Shown here: positions 35,810-43,287 of the stretch, one piece after another
How positions within the stretch are numbered: the first letter of the stretch is position 1
Layout of the letters: every line of letters begins with the position of its first letter
Origin: Clostridium sp.
GTDB taxonomy: Bacteria; Bacillota; Clostridia; Clostridiales; Clostridiaceae
Assembly (NCBI RefSeq): GCF_017888565.1
Contig: NZ_JAGHFX010000028.1
Span: forward strand, 1-64,000
DNA: 64,000 bases
Direction: 5' to 3'
Made by a program: the position numbers and the translations under genes
The notes under the pieces: generated by a model
Database searches by the model: none
What the model was told of the DNA's origin: nothing
The model's input: only the letters and a program-made list of their open reading frames with translations

Positions 35810-36013
35810 ATGCCAACAGGAACTAAACTTGAAACAGCTTTAGCTAGTGCAAAAGGATTAGCAGCTGATATGAAGACATTTTCTTTAGACACAGATAATC
35901 AACAAGCAAAACAACTGTTTAATCAACTTGCAAGTACAATGGATGGTGTGGAGCAATCACTTCAATCAAGACTTGATTTTGTAAAACAACAAGAACCGCA
36001 ATATAATAAATAA
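35810..36013 (+). CDS. DUF1657 small protein, divergent copy
   Basis: A 67-residue protein (MPTGTKLETALASAKGLAAD onward, ending QEPQYNK), homologous to the DUF1657 gene at 35371-35577 and to the 2Duf tail. It is transcribed away from the spoVA cluster, with AAAGGAGG before its ATG, and is followed by its own terminator. Upstream GATACAA might be part of a forespore promoter, but no clear -35 was found. Confidence 0.85.
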   Translation: MPTGTKLETALASAKGLAADMKTFSLDTDNQQAKQLFNQLASTMDGVEQSLQSRLDFVKQQEPQYNK

Positions 36014-36014
36014 T

Positions 36015-36059
36015 AAAATAATCCCATATCTAGTTCATATAGATATGGGATTATTTTTA
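36015..36059 (+). terminator. Terminator after DUF1657 gene
   Basis: AAAATAATCCCATATCT (36015-36031) pairs with AGATATGGGATTATTTT (36041-36057), a 17-base stem. Confidence 0.9.
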
Positions 36060-36223
36060 TCATATAACTTTCAAATTTTTCATGAGAGGCCAATTTTCTA
36101 TTTCTTTTTAAAGTTTGATGATTATATATTTAATTAAGATAATTAGCATAAATTTATATAAAATTACAAATGTATGATATTATATAATATATAATAAAAT
36201 ATATTTAAAACGGAGGAATAGTT

Positions 36224-37111
36224 ATGATAAGATTAATAGCATCAGATATGGATGGAACTTTATTAAATAATGACCATGACATAGATACTGAGACTGTAGA
36301 AGCCATCAGAAAAGCAGAAGAAGCTGGTATAATATTTGCAATATCGACAGGTAGAGAATATGACAGTGTTAAGGTTTTATTAGATAAACATAACATAAAG
36401 GCTCAATGTGTTCTTTCAAATGGAGCAGAATATAGAGATGAAGATGGAAATGTATTAGATGTAATAAATATAAAAGAAGAAAGTGCAAAGAAGATAATTG
36501 AAATATTAGATAAAAATAAAATGTCAGCTCGTATATTTACAGAGAAGGGTGTTTTTACGACATCTACAAGAGAAATGGCACTTCAAGAAATTATTTTTAG
36601 AACAATGAGTTTTAATCCGTCTTTAACAGAAGAGGAAGCAAGAGAAGTTGCTGAAAATTTAGGCTTCTTTACTTGCTTACAATTTATTGATGATTTAGAT
36701 AAGTTTTTTGAAGAGGGAGTAGAAGTAAGAAAGTTTGTTGCTTTCCATAGTGATATAGAGCTTATAGATAAGATGAAAAAAGTTCTTGGAGAAATTGAGG
36801 GATTAGCTATTTCATCATCATTTAGAGATAATATAGAAATAACTGATATAAATGCTCAAAAAGGAATAATCTTAGAAAAAGTTGCTGCCAAGATGGACAT
36901 AGCAAGGGAAGATGTTATGATATTAGGTGATAGCTTTAATGATTATTCAATGTTTGAAATATTTGAGGAAACTGTTGCAATGAAAAATGCTATACCAGAG
37001 GTAAAGGCTATAGCTAAATATATAACAGATAGTAATGATAATTTAGGCGTTGCTAAAGCCATCTATAATGTGATTAATAATGAAATGGATAAAATGCTTA
37101 AGGAAAAATAA
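36224..37111 (+). CDS. Cof-type HAD phosphatase
   Basis: A 295-residue cytosolic phosphatase with HAD motif I ASDMDGTLL, the STGRE motif II region, a Cof-type cap, and motif IV GDSFNDYSMFE. It belongs to the Cof/YidA group acting on small phosphorylated metabolites such as sugar phosphates. CGGAGGA precedes the ATG. It is followed by a hairpin, so it is probably monocistronic. Confidence 0.92.
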   Translation: MIRLIASDMDGTLLNNDHDIDTETVEAIRKAEEAGIIFAISTGREYDSVKVLLDKHNIKAQCVLSNGAEYRDEDGNVLDVINIKEESAKKIIEILDKNKMSARIFTEKGVFTTSTREMALQEIIFRTMSFNPSLTEEEAREVAENLGFFTCLQFIDDLDKFFEEGVEVRKFVAFHSDIELIDKMKKVLGEIEGLAISSSFRDNIEITDINAQKGIILEKVAAKMDIAREDVMILGDSFNDYSMFEIFEETVAMKNAIPEVKAIAKYITDSNDNLGVAKAIYNVINNEMDKMLKEK

Positions 37112-37138
37112 AATATTAATAATATGTTTACAGAAAAT

Positions 37139-37178
37139 AAACTCAAAGATAATTAATTGTTGATTATCTAAGAGTTTA
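37139..37178 (+). terminator. Hairpin after Cof phosphatase
   Basis: AAACTC...AGATAAT pairs with ATTATCT...GAGTTT. The T-run is weak, so termination is likely but not certain. Confidence 0.6.
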
Positions 37179-37281
37179 TTCTTGGTTGTAACTAAATATA
37201 TTAACTTTACTATTGTATAGCTTAGATATAGTGAGATTTAGAAAATTAATTAATTATTTGTAGTAAAATTCGGAGGATAAT

Positions 37282-37944
37282 ATGCAGCTTAATATGGATG
37301 AGATAGACTCAGTAATTTTTGATATGGATGGAGTTCTATTTGATACAGAAAGAATATATTTAAATGTTTGGACAAGGGTTTGTAAAAAGTACGGTTATAA
37401 AATGACTAAGGAAATATATTGTAAAGTTATAGCAACTGGTCGTGAAAATGTTAAGAAGGTATTTAAGAAGGAATTTGGTAGTGATATTCCAATAGAAGAA
37501 ATGTATAGAGAAAAAGATGAGGCTTTAGCTAAAGAAATAGAAAAGAAGATACCGTTAAAAGAAGGAGCTTATGAGTTACTTACATATTTAAGAAAAAATA
37601 ATTACAAAATAGCTTTAGCTACTTCAGCAACAAGAGAGAGAATGGAAAAGCAATTAAACAAAGCAAAAATTAAGCATTTATTTGATGATTTAGTGTGTAA
37701 AGATGATGTTGAGAAAACTAAACCTAATCCGGATATATTTATAAAGGCAGCAAGCAAGCTTAATGTGAATCCTGAAAAGTGTATTGTAATAGAGGATTCA
37801 CTAGCAGGAATTAAGGCTGCATATAATGGAAATATGAAGGTAGTACATATAGTTGATTTAAAAGAAGCTGATGAACAAATAAAAAAACTTTCTTATAAAA
37901 GTTTTAACAACTTAATTGAAGTAAAAGAAGTAATATTCCAATAG
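37282..37944 (+). CDS. HAD phosphatase, beta-phosphoglucomutase-like
   Basis: A 220-residue HAD hydrolase with motif I FDMDGVLFDTE, LATSATRERM (motif II), and KPNPDIFIKAASKLN followed by VIEDSLAGIKAAYN (motifs III/IV). This is the beta-phosphoglucomutase/YvdM-YhcW subgroup, which dephosphorylates or isomerises sugar phosphates. GGAGGA precedes the ATG. Confidence 0.9.
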   Translation: MQLNMDEIDSVIFDMDGVLFDTERIYLNVWTRVCKKYGYKMTKEIYCKVIATGRENVKKVFKKEFGSDIPIEEMYREKDEALAKEIEKKIPLKEGAYELLTYLRKNNYKIALATSATRERMEKQLNKAKIKHLFDDLVCKDDVEKTKPNPDIFIKAASKLNVNPEKCIVIEDSLAGIKAAYNGNMKVVHIVDLKEADEQIKKLSYKSFNNLIEVKEVIFQ

Positions 37945-38068
37945 AATAAAGTTTTTAGACTGGATATGGGAAAAATATAGGTTTTATATTTAGATTTTGT
38001 TATATTAACATAAAAGTATACAAATTTGAGAAAAGTATAAAAGTAAAACTAATGAAGGAAGTGTTTGT

Positions 38069-38341
38069 ATGGAAGAAAAATATGATTATATTTTTAAATG
38101 GTTAAAAAGTGCAACTAAAGAAGAAAGACACATAGATGAAATGGAGGATTTTGCAAAGAAACACCCAATATTATTTATGAAATTTCATAAGCTATTTAGA
38201 CCAATAGTACATCTTGATGAAAATAATGGAGAATATATTGAAGCAAAAGAAAAACTTATAAAATTATTCTCAGAAAATGAAGAAGATTTTAAATTAGTTA
38301 CAGAAGCTGTAAAAAGCAAATTCAAAGGTAAATATTTTTAA
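38069..38341 (+). CDS. Hypothetical 90-residue protein
   Basis: A charged, helical protein (MEEKYDYIFKWLKSATKEER onward, ending KSKFKGKYF) with no membrane segment and no recognised domain. GAAGGAAG lies about 13 bases before the ATG. It stands alone, and no terminator is obvious. The function is unknown. Confidence 0.65.
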   Translation: MEEKYDYIFKWLKSATKEERHIDEMEDFAKKHPILFMKFHKLFRPIVHLDENNGEYIEAKEKLIKLFSENEEDFKLVTEAVKSKFKGKYF

Positions 38342-38501
38342 AGAATGATACGATAGTTATTAAAATTATTAATTAATTGGTAAATTTGTGTAATTATATA
38401 AAGTGTAATACAATTAAATTATAAATATTAAATTAATCGCTAAGTAAAATAAAGAAAGTATTGTATTAACTTTCTATTTAACTATTTAGGAGATGTATAA
38501 T

Positions 38502-39074
38502 ATGAATAATTCACAAAAAAATACAAGTAAAATAAGTAAGTTGTTTAGCTCAATTGATAATTTTCTAATTGAAGGAAAAGAACAAAAGTTAAAAGCAAAG
38601 TTAGGCAACAAAATAAAAAATTCTATATTTACAGATGAAATTTTAAAAAAACTTAATGAACATGATTTCACTGGGATAGCAGGTGAAGAAGAAGATATAG
38701 TTATTCTTTTTTCAACTATATTTCCTATATTTATAAAAGAAAATGGAATAGTATTTAGATTGTACAAACACAAAATTGAGGTAGATTTATCTGATGAAAT
38801 GAGGGATAGATATATCTATATGTTTTCTGATGGTAGATTAACATCAGGCTTATTTAAGTGCTTTAATATTAGTGATGACGAATATGTATATGGAATAAAA
38901 AGAATAATAGATGTCATTCCACTTTTTAAAACTGCAATATTAGATACATTATTAAACTATGGAAGTATTATAAACTCCAATAATAAAATGGAGGATTTTA
39001 AATCAAAAGAATCAGTAGCTGAAAATAATTATGATGAGTTAGTATCATATTTAACAAAAGAAGAAAATAAATAA
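38502..39074 (+). CDS. Hypothetical 190-residue protein
   Basis: A soluble charged protein with a helical N-terminus and a mixed core (IAGEEEDIVILFSTIFPIFI, then RLYKHKIEVDLSDEM). No family was recognised. ATG 38502 is chosen because GGAGA lies eight bases before it, whereas the ATG at 38493 overlaps that site. Downstream sequence to 39260 may be remnants of another gene. Confidence 0.6.
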   Translation: MNNSQKNTSKISKLFSSIDNFLIEGKEQKLKAKLGNKIKNSIFTDEILKKLNEHDFTGIAGEEEDIVILFSTIFPIFIKENGIVFRLYKHKIEVDLSDEMRDRYIYMFSDGRLTSGLFKCFNISDDEYVYGIKRIIDVIPLFKTAILDTLLNYGSIINSNNKMEDFKSKESVAENNYDELVSYLTKEENK

Positions 39075-39076
39075 AG

Positions 39077-39260
39077 TAGTTGATCTGGTATTCACTAGTC
39101 AATATGATATTAGAGTGTTAGCTAATGTGGCTAAAATATGTGAGAAACAATTTTAAAATATACTGAAGATGACAAGATAAAAGATATGTCTTAAAACATA
39201 ATAGATGTACAAAAACAAGAAATAAATCATTTAAATGATCTTATAGAGGAAATGAAATAG
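39077..39260 (+). pseudogene. Short coding-like remnants
   Basis: One frame gives VVDLVFTSQYDIRVLANVAK and stops near 39150. Another, 39210-39260, gives DVQKQEINHLNDLIEEMK before TAG. Both look like protein but lack starts, so they are probably debris of a decayed gene. Confidence 0.3.
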
Positions 39261-39337
39261 TTTTAATATAATTAGATATAGCTTTAATATATCTTATATT
39301 AGTAAATATAAGTTTATTTAACTAGAAATATACTTAT

Positions 39338-39366
39338 AAAAACCACGGTGAATTCCCGTGGTTTTT
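39338..39366. terminator. Bidirectional terminator
   Basis: AAAAACCACGG (39338-39348) pairs with CCGTGGTTTTT (39356-39366). It lies just past the stop of the minus-strand regulator gene. Confidence 0.85.
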
Positions 39367-39369
39367 ATG

Positions 39370-39888
39370 TTATTTATAAACTTTTACTGACATAGTTTTA
39401 AAAATTGCATAAAGTTCAATCCCTTTGTCTATAGACATTTCAGTTAAGGACTTTTTAGTTATTAATGCCATTAATGGAATACCAATATCTAAAACTACTT
39501 TTGCGCTATTACCATCTATAATATCAGTTACAATTCCTTTATGAACATTTCTTGCACTACTTATAAATGTACCTTTACTTAAGATAATATCTTCAGGTCG
39601 AATAGAAATTCTCACATTACCTTCTAGCTCAGTACTTACTTGGATTTTTACAGAATCAATTAATGCAAAGGTCTCTTCATTTTCAGAAGTTAAAATTGCT
39701 TCATAGCTATTTTCGTAACCTTTAGCTTTTAAAAGATAAATTTCAAATTGGGATTTAGATATACGAAGGTGTTTCCCCATGCGGTGAGCGTCTAAATCGC
39801 CACGTTTTATCATTTCATATACAGTTCCTTTAGTTATCTTTAATCTTTGAGCAATCTCATCTGGTGTATATAAGATATCTTCATTCAT
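39370..39888 (-). CDS. HTH-TOBE regulator, molybdate-responsive type
   Basis: A 172-residue protein. The N-terminal excisionase/MerR-like helix-turn-helix (YTPDEIAQRLKITKGTVYEM) is followed by a linker and a C-terminal TOBE/molbindin domain (about 103-170, with ISSARNVHKGIVTDI and IPLMALITKKS). This fusion resembles molybdate-binding one-component regulators; it is divergent from modABC and likely controls it. ATG 39888 is chosen because the GTG at 39897 lies within the AAAGGTG ribosome-binding site. Confidence 0.85.
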   Translation of the reverse strand: MNEDILYTPDEIAQRLKITKGTVYEMIKRGDLDAHRMGKHLRISKSQFEIYLLKAKGYENSYEAILTSENEETFALIDSVKIQVSTELEGNVRISIRPEDIILSKGTFISSARNVHKGIVTDIIDGNSAKVVLDIGIPLMALITKKSLTEMSIDKGIELYAIFKTMSVKVYK

Positions 39889-40076
39889 TTCATTCACCTT
39901 TTCGTTAAATTATTATAAAAATAATTTAACATATTATTTAAAATATAACAATTAATAAATGTTGCACTGAATTTAAGAACTATCTTCTTGAATATTATTA
40001 TATTTTTTTAGATATCTGTTAATTATAAGTTTAAAGTTTATATTTTAAAGCAAATGAATGTAAAGTGGTTAGTACA

Positions 40077-40105
40077 TTGACAATGTAAAATGTTTACAAT
40101 ATAAT
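40077..40105 (+). promoter_or_regulatory. modABC promoter with palindrome in spacer
   Basis: TTGACA (40077-40082), 17 bases and TATAAT (40100-40105) form a perfect sigma-A promoter. The spacer contains TGTAAA-ATG-TTTACA (40084-40098), exactly between the two boxes. A protein bound there would block RNA polymerase, so this is a strong candidate operator for the neighbouring HTH-TOBE protein. The rest of the 39889-40215 gap shows no gene. Confidence 0.75.
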
Positions 40106-40215
40106 TATAATTGTTCAGTTTTGTCTGGTTTAGTTATGTTTTATTAGATTTTATTTAGCTTAAAATAGCTTTACTTTTATAAATTAATAAATATTGTAAA
40201 TTAGGAGTGTGTAAA

Positions 40216-41016
40216 ATGAAAAAGAAAATAGCATTGGTTTTAAGTATATTGTCATTAGCTTTATCTTTATTTGGATGTAATAAAGATAAAGTGTCAGATA
40301 ATACAAACAACTCACAAGAAAAAGAATCAACTATTACTATTGCAGCAGCTGCAAGTTTGAAAAACTGTATGGAAGATAAGTTAATTCCTATGTTTAATGA
40401 AAAGTATCCTAATATTAAGGTTCAATCAACTTATGATAGCTCGGGAAAATTACAAACTCAAATTGAAGAAGGAGCAGAAATAGATGTATTTATGTCTGCA
40501 GCAACAAAGCAAATGAATGAATTAAATAAAAAAGGCTTAATCGAAGAAAGTTCTATTGTTGAACTTCTTGAAAATAAGATTGTACTAATAGTTCCAAAAG
40601 AAAAAAATAAAGATATAAAAACTTTTGAAGATATATTAAAATCTGATAAAATTGCTATAGGAGATCCAGAAAGTGTACCAGCTGGACAATATGCAAAAGA
40701 ATTATTTGAAAATCTTAAAATTTGGGATCAAGTGTCTTCAAAAGTAAGCCTTGGAACAAATGTTACAGAGGTTTTAACTTGGGTTGCTGAAGCAAGTGCT
40801 GATGCAGGAATTGTTTATTCAACAGATGCAGCTTCAAATGAAAAAGTAGAAGTAGTTTTAGAAGCACCAGAAGGAAGCGTTTCTAAAGTAATTTATCCAT
40901 TAGGAATAATAAAAACTACTAAAAACAAAGAAGCAGCAAAAAGCTTTACTGAGTTTTTACAATCTGAAGAATCAATTAAAGTATTTGAGTCTTATGGATT
41001 TTCAGATAATAAATAG
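40216..41016 (+). CDS. modA: Molybdate ABC transporter, substrate-binding lipoprotein
   Basis: A 266-residue lipoprotein with a signal peptide and lipobox ending LSLFGC (Cys at about 21). The ModA start AAAASLKNCMEDKLIP, the STYDSSGKLQTQIEEGAEID oxyanion region and the EVLTWVAEASADAGIVYSTD motif all fit. It binds molybdate or tungstate outside the cell. The start is ATG 40216 (AGGAGTG upstream), not the GTG at 40207, which falls in that site. It is first in the modABC operon. Confidence 0.93.
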   Translation: MKKKIALVLSILSLALSLFGCNKDKVSDNTNNSQEKESTITIAAAASLKNCMEDKLIPMFNEKYPNIKVQSTYDSSGKLQTQIEEGAEIDVFMSAATKQMNELNKKGLIEESSIVELLENKIVLIVPKEKNKDIKTFEDILKSDKIAIGDPESVPAGQYAKELFENLKIWDQVSSKVSLGTNVTEVLTWVAEASADAGIVYSTDAASNEKVEVVLEAPEGSVSKVIYPLGIIKTTKNKEAAKSFTEFLQSEESIKVFESYGFSDNK

Positions 41017-41025
41017 GAGAATATA

Positions 41026-41697
41026 ATGGATATATCACCAATAATAATTTCTTTAAAGACTGCAACTGTATCTATGGTTTTTACGTTTTTGCTAGGACTT
41101 TTCATAGCAAGGGCTATTGTAAAGATAAAATCTGAAAAAATAAAGATGATTTTAGATGGAGTTTTAACATTACCATTAGTATTACCGCCTACAGTAATGG
41201 GATTTTTTCTTTTAATTATCTTTGGAGTAAATAGGCCAATAGGTAGGTTTTTGTTAGAATTTTTAGGTGTAAAAATAGTTTTTTCTTGGGTAGCGACTGT
41301 AATAGCTTCAGTAGTTATATCATTTCCTCTTATGTATCGATCTGCAAGAGGAGCATTCGAACAAGTTGATCCAAATTTAATAATGGCTGCAAGAACATTA
41401 GGAATGTCAGAAAGAAAAATTTTTTGGCGTATAATTATGCCACTTGCATTACCAGGAGTTGCTTCAGGTGGAATATTAGCTTTTGCAAGAGGTCTTGGAG
41501 AATTTGGAGCTACAGCAATGATAGCTGGAAATATAGCAAATAAGACCAGGACTTTGCCTTTAGCAATCTATGCAGATGTAGCAGCAGGGAATATGGCATC
41601 AGCTTTTGATTATGTTTTAATTGTCACCATAATTTCTTTTGTAGTTGTTGTTTTAACAAATTATTTTACTTTTAAAGAAAGAAAATATATAAAGTAA
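41026..41697 (+). CDS. modB: Molybdate ABC transporter permease
   Basis: A 223-residue permease with five or six membrane helices. It has PLVLPPTVMGFFLL and the EAA loop (AARTLGMSERKIFWRIIMPLALPG), and ARGLGEFGATAMIAGN is typical of ModB. It is nine bases after modA. Confidence 0.93.
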   Translation: MDISPIIISLKTATVSMVFTFLLGLFIARAIVKIKSEKIKMILDGVLTLPLVLPPTVMGFFLLIIFGVNRPIGRFLLEFLGVKIVFSWVATVIASVVISFPLMYRSARGAFEQVDPNLIMAARTLGMSERKIFWRIIMPLALPGVASGGILAFARGLGEFGATAMIAGNIANKTRTLPLAIYADVAAGNMASAFDYVLIVTIISFVVVVLTNYFTFKERKYIK

Positions 41698-41708
41698 GGA
41701 AGAAGATA

Positions 41709-42776
41709 ATGAGTTTATTTGTTAATATAAAGAAAAAATTAAAAGGATTTTCTCTTGATGTTTCTTTTGAAACAAATGGTGATTATCTTGGTATTTTAGG
41801 GGCTTCAGGTAGTGGAAAAAGCATGACTTTAAAATGCATTGCTGGAATTGAAACTCCAGATGAAGGAAGTATTATACTTAATGGAAAAGTACTATTTGAT
41901 TCTGAAAAAAAGATTAACCTAAAACCTCAAGAAAGAAATATTGGGTACTTGTTTCAAAATTATGCTTTATTTCCTAATATGACTGTGGAAGAAAATATTG
42001 GAATAGGCTTAAAAGACTCTAAAAAGGAAAAAGAAACTAAAGTGAATGAAATTATAAGAGCTTTTCATTTGCAAGGGCTTGAAAAGAAATATCCAAGTCA
42101 ACTTTCTGGAGGACAGCAGCAAAGAGTTGCCATAGCAAGGTGTATAATATACAAACCTTATATATTAATGCTTGATGAACCATTTTCTGCTTTAGATTCA
42201 TACCTAAAAGAGCAGCTTCAAAGTGAGGTTTTAGAATTTTTAAAGCTATATGATGGTGAAGTTCTTATGGTTACTCACAGTAGAGATGAAGTTTATAAGT
42301 TTTGTGAAAATATTGTTATTATTGATAAGGGAAATTCAATTTTATTTGGAAATACGAAGGAGACTTTTGAAGCGCCAAAGCTAAAGGAAGTAGCAGTACT
42401 TACTGGATGCAAAAATATTTCAAAGTGTAAAGTTTTATCTCCAAATAGGATTCATGCTACAGAATGGGATATCATATTGGAAACACAAAGAATAATCCCT
42501 AGAAATATAAATTATGTTGGTATTAGAGTACATAATTTTGAACTTGTTGATAATTATAATATAAATAATAATAAAAATATTATAGAATGTGAAATAATTA
42601 AGATAGTAGAAAGTGTATTTGAATATAATATAATGTTTGTAAATAAAAGTTCTAATGAAAGAAATTATAATAATGTAATGATATATAAGATTAAAAAAGA
42701 AGAGTGGGATCATAGAAAAAAGAAATTTAATCTATACTTAAAAATACCAGAAGATTCAATTTTATTTTTAGAATAG
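41709..42776 (+). CDS. modC: Molybdate ABC transporter ATP-binding protein
   Basis: A 355-residue ATPase with Walker A GASGSGKS, Q-loop, signature LSGGQQQRVAIARC and Walker B LMLDEPFSALD. After residue about 235 comes a TOBE-like molybdate-sensing domain, here somewhat divergent and Asn-rich (NYNINNNKNI). It is 11 bases after modB and ends the operon. Confidence 0.92.
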   Translation: MSLFVNIKKKLKGFSLDVSFETNGDYLGILGASGSGKSMTLKCIAGIETPDEGSIILNGKVLFDSEKKINLKPQERNIGYLFQNYALFPNMTVEENIGIGLKDSKKEKETKVNEIIRAFHLQGLEKKYPSQLSGGQQQRVAIARCIIYKPYILMLDEPFSALDSYLKEQLQSEVLEFLKLYDGEVLMVTHSRDEVYKFCENIVIIDKGNSILFGNTKETFEAPKLKEVAVLTGCKNISKCKVLSPNRIHATEWDIILETQRIIPRNINYVGIRVHNFELVDNYNINNNKNIIECEIIKIVESVFEYNIMFVNKSSNERNYNNVMIYKIKKEEWDHRKKKFNLYLKIPEDSILFLE

Positions 42777-42789
42777 CATATTTATTTTG

Positions 42790-43131
42790 AAGTTTATGAT
42801 ATTACTCATGTTGTAGGGGTTATAATATTGAAACCAGCTTGGATGGAATATGTTCTAGACGATAATACAGTAGATCAATTTGTTGAATACGATATTAATG
42901 TTTGAAATTTAGATAGAAGTAAAGAAAATATGACTTAGCTAAAGAAGCTATAAATAAAACAAGAGAGTTTTTCATTTCATTAGATATACTTACTACATTA
43001 ATAGAAATTGCAATAAATAAAGAAAAGCTAAAGAAATGGAAAATTAAGCAGTAATAAGAAGTAAAACAATGGGTAATTTTAAACCACTTAATTCAGAAGA
43101 TGTATTGAATATATATATAAAATCTTCATAA
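42790..43131 (+). pseudogene. C-terminal remnant of iron-containing alcohol dehydrogenase
   Basis: Reading across several frames gives YDITH, PAWMEYVLDDNTVDQFVEYD, then KTREFFISLDI and GNFKPLNSEDVLNIY. These are the last 100 residues of clostridial NADPH-dependent butanol dehydrogenase/Fe-ADH. At least two frameshifts, an in-frame TGA (where Trp is expected) and no N-terminus make it a clear pseudogene. It is a decayed neighbour of modC. Confidence 0.85.
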
Positions 43132-43174
43132 GTTGAAAATTTAATGTAAGAAAATTAAATAAAGATAGATTAAT

Positions 43175-43224
43175 AATAAAAGAAGTGTATAAAATAAATT
43201 TATTTTATACACTTCTTTTATTAT
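43175..43224. terminator. Long perfect hairpin / terminator
   Basis: AATAAAAGAAGTGTATAAAA at 43175 pairs with its inverse ending at 43222, forming a stem of over 20 base pairs. It lies 65 bases before the WG-repeat gene and ends the pseudogene region. Confidence 0.75.
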
Positions 43225-43287
43225 TTGCTACTTTATTTATAAATTATTCATATATTATATTAAGAATGATTTATTAGGAGAATTGAA

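Noticed and set aside
38493-38501. Upstream ATG of the 190-residue hypothetical gene
   Set aside because: It overlaps the GGAGA ribosome-binding site, which is correctly spaced for the ATG at 38502.
42435-42713. 92-residue minus-strand frame inside modC
   Set aside because: Isoleucine/tyrosine-rich shadow of the Asn-rich 3' end of modC, with no start site.
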